A stretch of DNA of 64,000 nucleotides from Sphingobacterium bambusae. Its GTDB lineage: Bacteria > Bacteroidota > Bacteroidia > Sphingobacteriales > Sphingobacteriaceae. The DNA lies in assembly GCF_033955345.1 (NCBI RefSeq), contig NZ_CP138332.1, positions 5,456,001-5,520,000 of the forward strand, written 5' to 3'. Positions 1 through 8,724 of the stretch are shown one piece after another; positions within the stretch are counted from its first letter, which is position 1, and the number at the start of each line of letters is the position of its first letter. The notes beneath the pieces were generated by a model that was not told the origin of the DNA, made no database searches, and saw only the letters and a list, made by a program, of their open reading frames with translations. The position numbers were made by a program, and so were the translations under genes.

Positions 1-350
1 GGCGTAACGTAGTGCTCCAAGCGCTTAAAAAAATTGAGCATAGGCAGTATTTCCGTATAGTTTTCGCTAAAAAACAACGACACGAGGGTCCATTGTTCTT
101 CTTGGGCATCGTAGCGCTCTACCCAGGCCATTGAGCGTTCTTGCAGGAATTGCTGCAGTATCGCATCATGATTTGGAGCACGATAGCCCGGGATTTCGTT
201 TAACGGCTCCTTGTGATACATCGATCGGCTGTCCCACCAATGCTGCCACATGCTATCGGCCGCCATCGCCTTTGGCGCTTCTTGAAGAAAGGCTTCGCGT
301 TGTTGCGGCTTGATGTGGACTTTCAGGTAAAGTGAATTCGGTTCTGACAT
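1..350 (-). CDS. hypothetical protein, 3' end outside the window
   Basis: The minus strand is open from an ATG at 350 to the window edge, giving at least 116 residues beginning MSEPNSLYLKVHIKPQQREA. The visible part is soluble and rich in aromatic residues (several Trp), with no signal peptide or membrane segment. I do not recognise the family. A DUF4870-type membrane gene follows upstream on the same strand, 13 bases away, so the two may be co-transcribed. The C-terminus is not in the window, so full length and domain cannot be judged. Confidence 0.7.
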   Translation of the reverse strand, partial: MSEPNSLYLKVHIKPQQREAFLQEAPKAMAADSMWQHWWDSRSMYHKEPLNEIPGYRAPNHDAILQQFLQERSMAWVERYDAQEEQWTLVSLFFSENYTEILPMLNFFKRLEHYVT

Positions 351-363
351 ATGCTATCTATTT

Positions 364-690
364 CTACTGTTCAATAAAGGAAAATTTGTCTTCAAACAGT
401 TTTCCTAAAAGTGGCAAAGGCCGCTTTACTTCGTTTACGGCATTAATAATACCGAAAACCATCAGAATTAAAAATAATAAGCCGATTACGCTGATAATAA
501 TGCTCAAAGCTGGTACCAAAGAAATCAGTACATAAGAAACGATATTAACGATTAAAGCGGTCAATAGTAGTCCAAATCCTTGCTTTAGATGGTAGTTACT
601 TAATGCACTTCGCTGTGCTTTTCCGCCAAAAAATGCGACCAACCATAAAATACCTAAGTAACTGAGAATAGATTGTGTTTTGGCATTCAT
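364..690 (-). CDS. DUF4870-type small membrane protein
   Basis: This 108-aa protein has the DUF4870 layout: an N-terminal hydrophobic stretch (about residues 8-22), a short polar loop with the 'SALSNYHLKQGFGLLL' type sequence that marks this family, then two further hydrophobic segments (about 38-60 and 63-85) and a charged tail. DUF4870 proteins are small inner-membrane proteins of unknown biochemical role. It lies just upstream of the partial gene at the window edge and could share its transcript. The family call is from sequence pattern only. Confidence 0.75.
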   Translation of the reverse strand: MNAKTQSILSYLGILWLVAFFGGKAQRSALSNYHLKQGFGLLLTALIVNIVSYVLISLVPALSIIISVIGLLFLILMVFGIINAVNEVKRPLPLLGKLFEDKFSFIEQ

Positions 691-910
691 ATTTTTTTGT
701 TTTAAATGATGAAGTGAAATTCTGCATTAAAACCCGAATAAAGATATTTGGAAGCTATACAATACGTCTACAGCATGTTAAGCGGTGTATACAAGGTGTA
801 TACAGTTTTTATAAAGCACTGTTATACAGCTTTTTGAAAAGATCTTCCTTCCCCGGTATTTTCTACGTTTCCTTTTAAAAACGAGGTTATTTTTTTACTT
901 TCTTTGTAGT

Positions 911-2731
911 ATGTGTATATGCCGCATTTCTTTTAAAATAGCTTTTTTCTGCCTGCTGCTTTGTGGTTCCATAGGCTTTTCCACTGCGCAAGACATCGAT
1001 GTGTCTACACAGCAAGTGCTGGAAAAGGTGGAGGAATTGCAGTTGCAGAATAAGCGCAAAGAAGTTATCCATGTATTGGATACAGCGATAAAGAGCATCC
1101 CGCGGCATGCAGATTTGGCCTATCTCTACGCGTACAAGAGCAGTTGGTATAGCGCAACGGATAGCCTCGTGCTGGGCAAACGATTTGCCGATCAAAGTAT
1201 GGAGTATGCCTCACTATCGGGCAACAAGGCGGCCAAAGCTGCAGCTTACCGCGCGAAGGCCTACCTCAACAATATGTTGGGGCTTACCGACGCAGTGGTC
1301 AGCGACGCGCTGAAGGGGCTACAATTCATTGATGGCGACAGCCAAGATTTAACCACGAAATATGCGCTGAATTATTTGCTTTATGGCGCATATAGTAAAT
1401 GGGGCGATAGCCAGAAAATGCAAAAATACATACAGGCCTTTCAGCGCTATGCGCTGGAAGCAAAGAACATCAATTTGCAGGCAAACGTGCAAAACGGACT
1501 GTCGAGTATGTATCAAGCTCGATACCACAAAACAAAAGATAAAAATTTAATTGATAGCTCTTTGCTGTGTTTAAATAAAGCATTTGAGCTGCACTGGCAA
1601 CATCCTGAAAAGGTCAGTGGCAATACCTTTGTTATTTCCTGTATCAATCTCGCTAATTATTATTTAGAATTTGCTGCTGTGCCAGAGGCTGTGCGGCAGG
1701 AAAAAGCTTTTCAATACCTCCGTTTTGCGGAAGATAAATTGCGGAACGGCCACGCTTCCGCAGAAAAATGGATCAGTGTGTTTGGGATCAAAAGCGGATT
1801 TGCAAAACGCGAAGGCAAGCTTGATCTTGCCGAGCAATATCTCCAACAGGGCTTATCCCTCTTGATGAGCAATGAAGGTAGCCACTACAAGGTGGCTTAC
1901 GCCGTCAATAAAGAACTAGCGGCAATTACCTTACAACGAAATGAACCTGCCCTCGCGATCACCTATCAACAACGCGCGGAGGAACTGCTGAAAAAGTCGT
2001 TCGATGAGCAACAGCTCTTGAATGCCCAGAAATTGGAAATTCAATTCGAAACTGAAAAGAAGGATCAGCAGTTGCGCTTGCTTAAAGAACGTGAAGAATT
2101 CCGCAAAAAGCAAAATTACCTCTACGGGGGAATTGCTGTTGCCCTGACCTTTGGTTTGGTTTTCATGTTTGTGTCCTACCACTTCCGCTTGCGATATGCT
2201 ATCGAGCGCGAGCGAAAGATGCAGAAGCAAAAGGAGGATGCGGAGCAGCAGGCACTACTCCAGCTCAAATTGGAGCAGGAAGAACAAGCGCGGCTCAAGG
2301 CCGAACAAGAGCTGCTCGAAATCCGACAACAGCAACTCGAAAAAGAAGCGCTGGCCAATAATTTGCTTATCGAGCGTAAAAACGATACGCTGAAGCAAAT
2401 CCAAGAAAAGATACAACACGGTGAATCCGCTTACGCACAAAAATTGATTAAGGAAGAGATGTTGATGCAGGCCGATTTCGAAGTAATCAAGATGCAGATT
2501 CAAGAGCTGCATCCCGAGTTTTTTAAACGATTGGCAGCACTGGCCAAACAGAAGCTGACACCACTAGACCTGCGCTACTGCACCTACCTATCGCTAAACA
2601 TGACAACCAAGCAGATGGCACAGGCCTTGCACGTTGAACCTCAAAGCGTGCGCATGTTCAAATATCGACTCAAACAGAAATTTGGCTTGGGCAAGGACAG
2701 CGATTTGGAAGACCTGCTAACCAAGCTCTAG
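911..2731 (+). CDS. TPR sensor-regulator with membrane segment, coiled coil and C-terminal LuxR-like HTH
   Basis: The 606-aa product begins with a signal-like segment (MCICRISFKIAFFCLLL) and has helical tetratricopeptide-type repeats over about residues 60-370. One membrane segment follows at about 403-425, then a long Gln/Glu/Lys-rich coiled coil (about 430-530) and a C-terminal helix-turn-helix around 'LTPLDLRYCTYLSLNMTTKQ'. This layout is common in Bacteroidota one-component regulators, with TPRs in the periplasm and the HTH in the cytoplasm. It lies upstream of, and in the same direction as, the peptide/lipoprotein pair at 3059-5254, so regulation of that pair is plausible but inferred. 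The start at 911 keeps the signal-like segment. Confidence 0.85.
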   Translation: MCICRISFKIAFFCLLLCGSIGFSTAQDIDVSTQQVLEKVEELQLQNKRKEVIHVLDTAIKSIPRHADLAYLYAYKSSWYSATDSLVLGKRFADQSMEYASLSGNKAAKAAAYRAKAYLNNMLGLTDAVVSDALKGLQFIDGDSQDLTTKYALNYLLYGAYSKWGDSQKMQKYIQAFQRYALEAKNINLQANVQNGLSSMYQARYHKTKDKNLIDSSLLCLNKAFELHWQHPEKVSGNTFVISCINLANYYLEFAAVPEAVRQEKAFQYLRFAEDKLRNGHASAEKWISVFGIKSGFAKREGKLDLAEQYLQQGLSLLMSNEGSHYKVAYAVNKELAAITLQRNEPALAITYQQRAEELLKKSFDEQQLLNAQKLEIQFETEKKDQQLRLLKEREEFRKKQNYLYGGIAVALTFGLVFMFVSYHFRLRYAIERERKMQKQKEDAEQQALLQLKLEQEEQARLKAEQELLEIRQQQLEKEALANNLLIERKNDTLKQIQEKIQHGESAYAQKLIKEEMLMQADFEVIKMQIQELHPEFFKRLAALAKQKLTPLDLRYCTYLSLNMTTKQMAQALHVEPQSVRMFKYRLKQKFGLGKDSDLEDLLTKL

Positions 2732-2933
2732 CGATTCACCTGCGCTACTTGCTGTATACGTGGGCTGATCCGTCAAACGGCAGGCTCCTATTCCATTTGT
2801 TTAGACCATCCTGCGTAATATCTCCTTTTTACCACCACGTTGCTGTACAAGATATCGTCGCACGTTCCTTTTTTCCTACGAACGCAGAGCAACATGATGC
2901 GATTAAACAAAGTGAAAAGTTTTTAATGCATAA

Positions 2934-2975
2934 TGACGTGTATTTGACGTATAACTACATCATTATTGACGTATA
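2934..2975 (+). promoter_or_regulatory. three phased TGACGT direct repeats (candidate operator)
   Basis: TGACGT occurs at 2934, 2945 and 2967, i.e. 11 and 22 bases apart, each followed by a TA-rich step (GTAT, ATAA, ATAT). Equal helical phasing of three copies, ending 19 bases before the predicted -33 box of the promoter at 2995-3024, is what an activator site looks like. The binding protein is unknown; the two LuxR-like regulators flanking the locus (911-2731 and 5320-6288) are the obvious candidates. The rest of 2732-3058 shows no gene. Confidence 0.5.
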
Positions 2976-2994
2976 TAAGCAGTAGGCTTAAATG

Positions 2995-3024
2995 TTTGTT
3001 TTGGTATTTCTTTGTTAATCTTTG
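2995..3024 (+). promoter_or_regulatory. Bacteroidota-type promoter for the peptide/lipoprotein pair
   Basis: TTTG at 2995-2998, an 18-base spacer and AATCTTTG at 3017-3024 match the Bacteroidota -33 TTTG / -7 TAnnTTTG consensus with one mismatch in the -7 box. The expected transcription start would fall about 25 bases before the ATG at 3059. The phased TGACGT repeats lie just upstream. Confidence 0.5.
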
Positions 3025-3058
3025 TGAAACAATTATTTCACACAAGTTATAGAAAGTC

Positions 3059-3238
3059 ATGCGTAAAAACAAGAAGAAAAAGCAGCCCTATGTAGCACCG
3101 AAAATAGAAGTCACCTATGTCAAGTTAGAGCAAGGTTTGGCGGCGTCATCTGCACGGATCGTTCCTGGCGGGGATAACAACGTCCCAACCGTAACCGATT
3201 GGGATGACCGAGAAGTGGAAGAAAACTGGAACTTTTAA
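3059..3238 (+). CDS. 59-aa charged peptide upstream of fimbrillin-like lipoprotein
   Basis: A 59-codon frame runs from ATG 3059 to TAA 3238. The product has a very basic N-terminus (MRKNKKKKQPYVAPKIEV), a central small-residue patch 'LEQGLAASSARIVPGG' and an acidic, Trp-containing tail ending EENWNF. It has no signal peptide. Similar short peptides with a basic head, a 'LEQG.AA.SA..PGG' core and an acidic tail sit in front of fimbrillin/lipoprotein genes in many Sphingobacteriaceae, as I recall; their function is not known to me. It is 9 bases ahead of the lipoprotein gene and directly behind a good promoter, so it is very likely expressed with it. Confidence 0.7.
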   Translation: MRKNKKKKQPYVAPKIEVTYVKLEQGLAASSARIVPGGDNNVPTVTDWDDREVEENWNF

Positions 3239-3247
3239 CAATTAACC

Positions 3248-5254
3248 ATGATTAGGAAGATTATTTACCTATGTACAACCTACCTCATCTTAATTCAGGT
3301 AGGGTGCTCCGACCATGTGGTAGACCATGTTTTATCTGAAGGGAAACTTTCCATTACAGTGGATGGCGTAGTCGGGACCGACCTTCAGCGGCAAACCAAG
3401 GCGAGCCTAGGACAGCACGGAGATCACGTTAACGGCTTTCCTCGCGTTTCAACCAACGGAAGTGTAAGTGGATTCACGACAGATGTTGTTGCCGAACATC
3501 AGCCTATGGGTGCTACTCCTATCGGTCGAACTTCGACCTCAAATAGACGAGCAATTCCTAGTAATATGGGATTAAACAGGGCGTCAACGCAACCCATGCA
3601 AATCGGATATACGTATAGAATACTTCTCTATAATAAGGCTACCGGACAATTGTGGAAGACCATGCAAGCCACAGCGGGCACAGCAAGTTCCTTGGATGTT
3701 GTGAAAGGCGATACCTACCTTTGGTATGCCTACTCCTACAATAATGACCAAAGTATTCCCGAGCCTGCTAACCTCATCAACCCGTCTATTGAAACCGCTA
3801 TCGACAAGGATTTTCTATATGCAAAAGGCGAGATCGCTATTCCTATTACACCGGTAAATCAACAAGACAATCACCATGTTGCTATTACGTTTAGCCACAA
3901 GGTAGCACAAGTACAGGTCAAAGTAGATGCCACGGTATTAGCGAAATTTGCCCAGATAAACAGTATTAGCGTATCTTTTGATCAGGACAACTACCTGAAG
4001 AGCGGCGTATTTAATATCAGAGCGGAAGCCGTTGAACAAATGCAGACCGTACCTACCAGCACGATCTTTAATACGCTATCTCCTACCCACATTTGGGAGG
4101 CCAACTACTATACCCTGGATCCTGAAGCTGTAAGCACCTATAAAATAGTGTTGGATGATCTTAGCGTTCAGTTTGTGGATGCAGATCCTACGGTCGCCAA
4201 TAGGAATTTAGCAACCTACAACGGATCAGCCAACAAGCCGACCTTCACCTACAATTTTGCTTCTCCTGCCGTCGGTCAGCGCTTAACGGGCATTGCAAAT
4301 CTTTGGTATACCCTATCTTCAAGACGAATTCTACATATTTCAAATAACGCAAGTTATGGCTACGCAATGGAACAGGGACCCTCTTGGAATTTCTTAAATG
4401 CACGAGAAAATTTCGGAATCCTACCGACAAGCGTTGTGAAAATGGCACCATGGACTGCCGGTCAAGGGGTATGGATCGGAGGAAATCTAAACGATGATAA
4501 GACGGAAAATTGGATCAATTACTCATCCAACAGTTCAGGCGACAATGAGATCATCAACAAGCTCAACCCGAGTGACCCGGCCGACAAACCGGATATCGTT
4601 ATTATGGGGTACGACGTTCGTTATATTCGCCCAAACGTGGCTACTGCACTCATTGATTACCTGGACGGAAATGGTATTGTCATCTTGATGATGCAAGGCC
4701 ATACCGGTAGCAACAACCAAGCATTTTTCAACAACCTTTTTGGCGTCAATAACATCACCTTTAGTTCGACGGGGTCTGGTGGTGCTATGTATCCCATAGA
4801 AGGCACCGACGCCAACGATCCGATTTTAAACGGACATTTCGGGGATGTTCGCGGAAAACATTGGGGAGAGGATGCCGGAACGACCTTGGGCGCGATTGAC
4901 GTCCCACCCTCGCAGGTCACTATTTATTCTTTCGGACAAGCCATCAACAGGTCAAGTACGCCACAGCGGGTCACCATATTCAAGCACAATACAAAAAACT
5001 TCTTTTTCATTGGTGATGGAGGATTTGTTTCTTACAATGGGGGCAATAGTTCGGTTATCTGCCCATTTTGGTACGATCCAATTGCGAAAGTTCCATTGCC
5101 AAAACCGTATGGAAATAGCGGTCAAGGATATATATCAAATAGCCTACGGGCCTACAATAGTGTCGTTATGGGGAATATTATGGTATGGGCAGCGAAAACA
5201 GCTGAATTCAATGGCATAAAACCTTGGCGCTACTCTGCGCCGCCTACACCCTAG
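3248..5254 (+). CDS. fimbrillin-like surface lipoprotein with C-terminal amidotransferase-like region
   Basis: The 668-aa protein starts with a lipoprotein signal (lipobox LIQVGC, Cys about residue 20). Residues about 110-340 look like the two beta-sandwich domains of the fimbrillin/Mfa-like family: a Tyr-rich 'GYTYRILLYNKATGQLW' segment, then 'LWYAYSYNND' and 'HHVAITFSHKVAQVQV'. The last 300 residues ('DIVIMGYDVRYIRP', 'LDGNGIVILMMQGH', 'NFFFIGDGGF') resemble the class I glutamine-amidotransferase/ThuA-like fold seen in surface proteins, but no Cys-His catalytic pair is obvious. It probably forms an outer-membrane-anchored surface or adhesion protein. It follows the 59-aa peptide gene and faces the LuxR-like membrane regulator. 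The C-terminal fold call is tentative. Confidence 0.75.
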   Translation: MIRKIIYLCTTYLILIQVGCSDHVVDHVLSEGKLSITVDGVVGTDLQRQTKASLGQHGDHVNGFPRVSTNGSVSGFTTDVVAEHQPMGATPIGRTSTSNRRAIPSNMGLNRASTQPMQIGYTYRILLYNKATGQLWKTMQATAGTASSLDVVKGDTYLWYAYSYNNDQSIPEPANLINPSIETAIDKDFLYAKGEIAIPITPVNQQDNHHVAITFSHKVAQVQVKVDATVLAKFAQINSISVSFDQDNYLKSGVFNIRAEAVEQMQTVPTSTIFNTLSPTHIWEANYYTLDPEAVSTYKIVLDDLSVQFVDADPTVANRNLATYNGSANKPTFTYNFASPAVGQRLTGIANLWYTLSSRRILHISNNASYGYAMEQGPSWNFLNARENFGILPTSVVKMAPWTAGQGVWIGGNLNDDKTENWINYSSNSSGDNEIINKLNPSDPADKPDIVIMGYDVRYIRPNVATALIDYLDGNGIVILMMQGHTGSNNQAFFNNLFGVNNITFSSTGSGGAMYPIEGTDANDPILNGHFGDVRGKHWGEDAGTTLGAIDVPPSQVTIYSFGQAINRSSTPQRVTIFKHNTKNFFFIGDGGFVSYNGGNSSVICPFWYDPIAKVPLPKPYGNSGQGYISNSLRAYNSVVMGNIMVWAAKTAEFNGIKPWRYSAPPTP

Positions 5255-5319
5255 TAGATTTCAAACAATGGATGTACGAAGAGCGTTGCTTGCGCTACAT
5301 TGCGAACCAATGAGCCCAC

Positions 5320-6288
5320 CTATTCGGGGAATGCATTTAGCCATCTATAGATATTCGTATGGGGACTAAGTCCAAAATTCTTTCGTATCCTATTCTTTCG
5401 TGTCTCCACCGTCCTAACGGAGATAAACTCGATACTCGAAATATCTTTCGTAGCAAAGCCTAGTTTAATTAAAATTAATGTTTTGTATTCCGTCGTAGTC
5501 ATTCTGGGGTTAACGGCCAGTAATTGGTCAAATAGTAAAGGGTAGTGCTGATTGAATTGGATCACCAATGTTTCGGGATTGGACAGGGCAAGTTTTACTA
5601 GGGCTTGCAATTGGTGCTTATCATCGCTCTCTTCACTTTGTAATTCCCGGTTCGCACAGTCTTTGTAGTTCTTTTGGGGCAAAGCATGTCGCTTCGACTG
5701 TATTTGCGTAGCGGATGACAGGAGCATTTTACTAACATAGACCCCATTTATTCCAGAGATGATAAGTGCCTGAATAAACGGGCTGATAAACGCACCTTGC
5801 TCCAAGGCAGCTGGGGAGCAGGATCCGTTAAAGAATATTTTGAAGTCTGTATAGTAGTTTACGAGAAAGAGAATTAGAATAAAGATGTAAAGAATGACGA
5901 TGCGCGAGACATGTTTAGCGCCAAATAAAAAAGGCGAAGCGGTCAACAAAATCAGGTTATACATATATATACCCCCGTTTAAGCCGGTGTAGGAGGAAAA
6001 ATAGAAGATCACGATGGATAGGCAGACAAAAAAAATAAAATCTACGTTACTTTTTGTTTTGTAACATGCCAAATTCAGCAGCAAAACAAAGGATAAGCCA
6101 CCAAGGATATAGAAACTTTCAAATAATCCATGATATAAATTTTGTAGCGCATAGAAGAAAGAAATGATGGCCAGAACTATACAATACTGCTTTGCTAGTT
6201 GAACAGGAAACCGATGCAGAATGCCCCACTTATCCTCATAAAATATAGCGCGTAAATCTAACCAAATCTTTACCGAATTTTTATACAT
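5320..6288 (-). CDS. membrane-bound LuxR-like transcriptional regulator
   Basis: The 322-aa protein has about six hydrophobic segments over residues 30-200, then a polar linker and a C-terminal HTH (about 255-320) with the LuxR/GerE-type pattern 'FATKDISSIEFISVRTVETR', followed by the KNF motif. It appears to be a one-component regulator whose sensor part is the membrane domain. It is convergent with the fimbrillin-like lipoprotein gene (65-base gap) and may control that locus; this is inferred from position only. No phosphoacceptor domain is present. Confidence 0.8.
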   Translation of the reverse strand: MYKNSVKIWLDLRAIFYEDKWGILHRFPVQLAKQYCIVLAIISFFYALQNLYHGLFESFYILGGLSFVLLLNLACYKTKSNVDFIFFVCLSIVIFYFSSYTGLNGGIYMYNLILLTASPFLFGAKHVSRIVILYIFILILFLVNYYTDFKIFFNGSCSPAALEQGAFISPFIQALIISGINGVYVSKMLLSSATQIQSKRHALPQKNYKDCANRELQSEESDDKHQLQALVKLALSNPETLVIQFNQHYPLLFDQLLAVNPRMTTTEYKTLILIKLGFATKDISSIEFISVRTVETRKNRIRKNFGLSPHTNIYRWLNAFPE

Positions 6289-7013
6289 ACCTTCTTGTTT
6301 TGCTTATTGGAAATGCTCCTAATCACCGCGCTATCTACGTTATATTGGACAAGCCCTTCTTTCGCGTAGTGTCATGGCCGCGCTGTTATTTTTGTAAATC
6401 AAGTCCTTCGAGCGACTATCAATTTGCTAGCACATTGAAAAAACTAAACTACTTTTCGCTCCTTTCCCAACATCGACGGTGAGCAGGTTCATCCACGAAA
6501 GCTGCATATGTCGGCATATTTCTTGCGCAGGGGGCCGGTCTCGGGCTGACGTGACGCTAAGGCTATAGGCGCCTCGGTAAGCGGTGATCTTTTTGTCGCT
6601 TTTCCTTCTATTTAAAATTAGTAATTCATGCCCGAATACGCTACTTTTTGAACATCTTGTTTGTTGAAAGAAGGTCATAGTTATGCTTCACCTTTTATAA
6701 ATTAATGTGCAATTATAAAAAATATCGCTTGATTTACTAGTTGTTTAACCTACTACTTATGTACGTCAGGCATTCTGTAAGACTACCTCAAATATACTTC
6801 ACCATAAAAACATGGTGTCGTTGTCCACGAGAGATCGCAGCACAACAATGATTTGTTACACGCACTTCTTCGCGGGAAGCTATTGCTGCATAGCTTTATC
6901 GCTCTTCCCTGCGTTACACTGTAGTTATAGATCTATTCATTAGCGTTAAACGGCGCTAACAATTAAGCAATGCGGCCTATAGGCATAGGCCACGAGATGC
7001 TAAGCACGACTTA
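6289..7013. other. 725-base stretch without a convincing gene
   Basis: No credible gene is seen. An 83-codon frame at 6427-6678 (minus) has no recognisable features. Two small hairpins lie near the right end: TTAGCG/CGCTAA at 6940-6959 and GGCCTAT-AGGC-ATAGGCC at 6974-6991. The second sits just behind the stop of the minus-strand gene at 7014-7244 and could end its transcript, although no T-tract follows. The left end should hold the promoter of the 5320-6288 regulator. Confidence 0.5.
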
Positions 7014-7244
7014 TCATCCATGCGTTTGCAAAAACCTTATGGTGAGCCCACGTTGCCGTAATAGGGACAAAATCATATTTTCTACGTTTGCTGCCGATCG
7101 TACAGCAAGGATGGAAACATCATCGTTCATTTCTATTGCGATGTAATTTACTCCCGGGATAACGGCGAAGAGATATTCCTTGATTTCTTTCCACTTTAGG
7201 AGAAGTCCGTTGTTGATCGCGAAGGTATGCAGGTATAGGCTCAT
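7014..7244 (-). CDS. small hypothetical protein
   Basis: The 76-aa frame overlaps the stop of the 92-aa gene before it in an ATGA arrangement (7241-7244), the usual sign of translational coupling. The product mixes hydrophobic beta/alpha segments ('LFAVIPGVNYIAIEMNDDVS') and ends 'LTIRFLQTHG'. It has no signal peptide. I do not recognise the family. Coupling to its neighbour is the main support that both are real. Confidence 0.5.
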   Translation of the reverse strand: MSLYLHTFAINNGLLLKWKEIKEYLFAVIPGVNYIAIEMNDDVSILAVRSAANVENMILSLLRQRGLTIRFLQTHG

Positions 7245-7519
7245 ATTCCTTTTAATTGTTTATCTCCATAACATGTTACACTCACCGCATATCTCACCAA
7301 CTGGGTGTTCATAACAAATAGCCGTTCTAAACTTTCTAACCTATCCACAATCTGCACCGTCTTACAAGCTGTTTCTAGTAGGAAGGCTAAACTGTCAGCA
7401 AAATCTAGATCGGAATCGATCAGGATATAATGATCGAAATATTCGGCAGACAGCTCCGAAAACAGCGGGCTACCTGCAATGCTAGGATTTATCAGAATGT
7501 TCGTGTTTATGATTTTCAT
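7241..7519 (-). CDS. small hypothetical protein
   Basis: The 92-aa frame starts MKIINTNILINPSIAG and overlaps the next gene by four bases. It is soluble, with a Leu-rich central helix region ('DSLAFLLETACKTVQIVDRL') and two Cys. No family is recognised. It lies 111 bases downstream of the truncated efflux outer-membrane gene on the same strand. Confidence 0.5.
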   Translation of the reverse strand: MKIINTNILINPSIAGSPLFSELSAEYFDHYILIDSDLDFADSLAFLLETACKTVQIVDRLESLERLFVMNTQLVRYAVSVTCYGDKQLKGI

Positions 7520-7630
7520 ATATAGTGGGATAACGACGAGGTAAAGAATTTTACTGTGGTAAATAAGATAAAAGGGGGCACCTGTACAGGTTTGATCAGA
7601 TGCCCACCTTTCACAGCAAATACACAGCGG

Positions 7631-8683
7631 TTAAAGCCAGCCGCCACCTAAAGATCGGTACAGCGTAGCTATAGCATTTAGCTTTTGTGCTTTTACAGCT
7701 GCTAGGTCAAGTTCCGCTTGCAGCTTTGCTGTATGCGCTACGATCACTTCCAAGTAGGTTGCCTCGCTATAGGTATAAAGTTTGAGCGAGTTGTCGACAA
7801 GATCAGCTGCCCGCTGCACCATTCGTTCGGAAACGACCTCTTGCTCTTCGATCTTCTTTATTTGAATCAGCGCATCCGACACTTCCGCCGCCGCACTTAG
7901 CACAGACTGCCTAAAATGTAGTGCCGCTTGTTCGCCGGATATCTCCGCCTGTTTAAAGCGCGTCTTGAGCTGCCTTCCGTTCAACAGCGGTTGCGCGATC
8001 GCCCCTGCCGCCGTGCCAAACAGGGATCCCGGTATGTTGAACCAATTTTCCGCCATCAGCGCATTTAGTCCACCCTGCGCCGTGATGTTCAGCACAGGGT
8101 ACATGCTTACCCTAGCAATGTGTATGGAGGCAAGGCTGCGCCGCAGGTCCAGCTCACGCGATCTAACATCTGGACGGTAGGACAAGAGGTTTGCGGGGAC
8201 GCCGGTCTCCAACCCCTCTGGGACGATCACCTGATCCAACCCCTGTTGCCGCTCCACTTTACCAGGATAATTGCCGGCCAACACGCTCAGCGCATTCTCC
8301 TGCACATGGATAGCACGTTCGATCTCCGGAATGCTTTTTTGCAGCTGATCTGTTGACATTTCCTGCTGTTGCACAGCGACTAAACTTGCTAGACCGAGTG
8401 CATGTTGCTTTTTCAAGATCAACAGTGTGCTATCTGCAAACAACAGGTTTTCCCTGCTCACCGATAGCTGCTTATCGAGCATCAGCAGGTTATAGTACCC
8501 CGTCACCACCTCACTGACCAAGCGGGTTTTTACCGCATGAACAGCCTCCTCTGTTTTCAGCAGGTCGATCAGGCTTTCCTGCTGCTGCCCTTTAATCTTG
8601 CCCCAAATATCAACCTCCCACGAAAGGTTCAGGGAAGAGGTATAATCCATCATGTAGGTTTGGCCAGTAAACTGGCTGGCCAT
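7631..8683 (-). pseudogene. TolC/NodT-type efflux outer-membrane protein, 5' end missing
   Basis: The 350 residues from the first ATG match the second part of an outer-membrane factor of the NodT/TolC family: 'YTSSLNLSWEVDIWGKIKGQ', then long amphipathic helices, 'RPDVRSRELDLRRSLASI', a second repeat and the ending 'IATLYRSLGGGWL'. Complete members have about 460-480 residues and begin with a lipoprotein signal. Here about 110 N-terminal residues are absent. The related frame continues only to about 8713 ('PYNLFYNSLNG') and then runs into the AraC stop codon at 8725. No signal peptide, membrane-fusion or RND pump gene is adjacent, so this looks like a deletion remnant that cannot be exported. 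Confidence 0.8.
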
Positions 8684-8724
8684 GATACCGTTTAAGCTGT
8701 TGTAAAACAGGTTATATGGACAAA

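Noticed and set aside
6427..6678. 83-codon minus-strand frame
   Set aside because: No recognisable domain, odd composition and no operon context.
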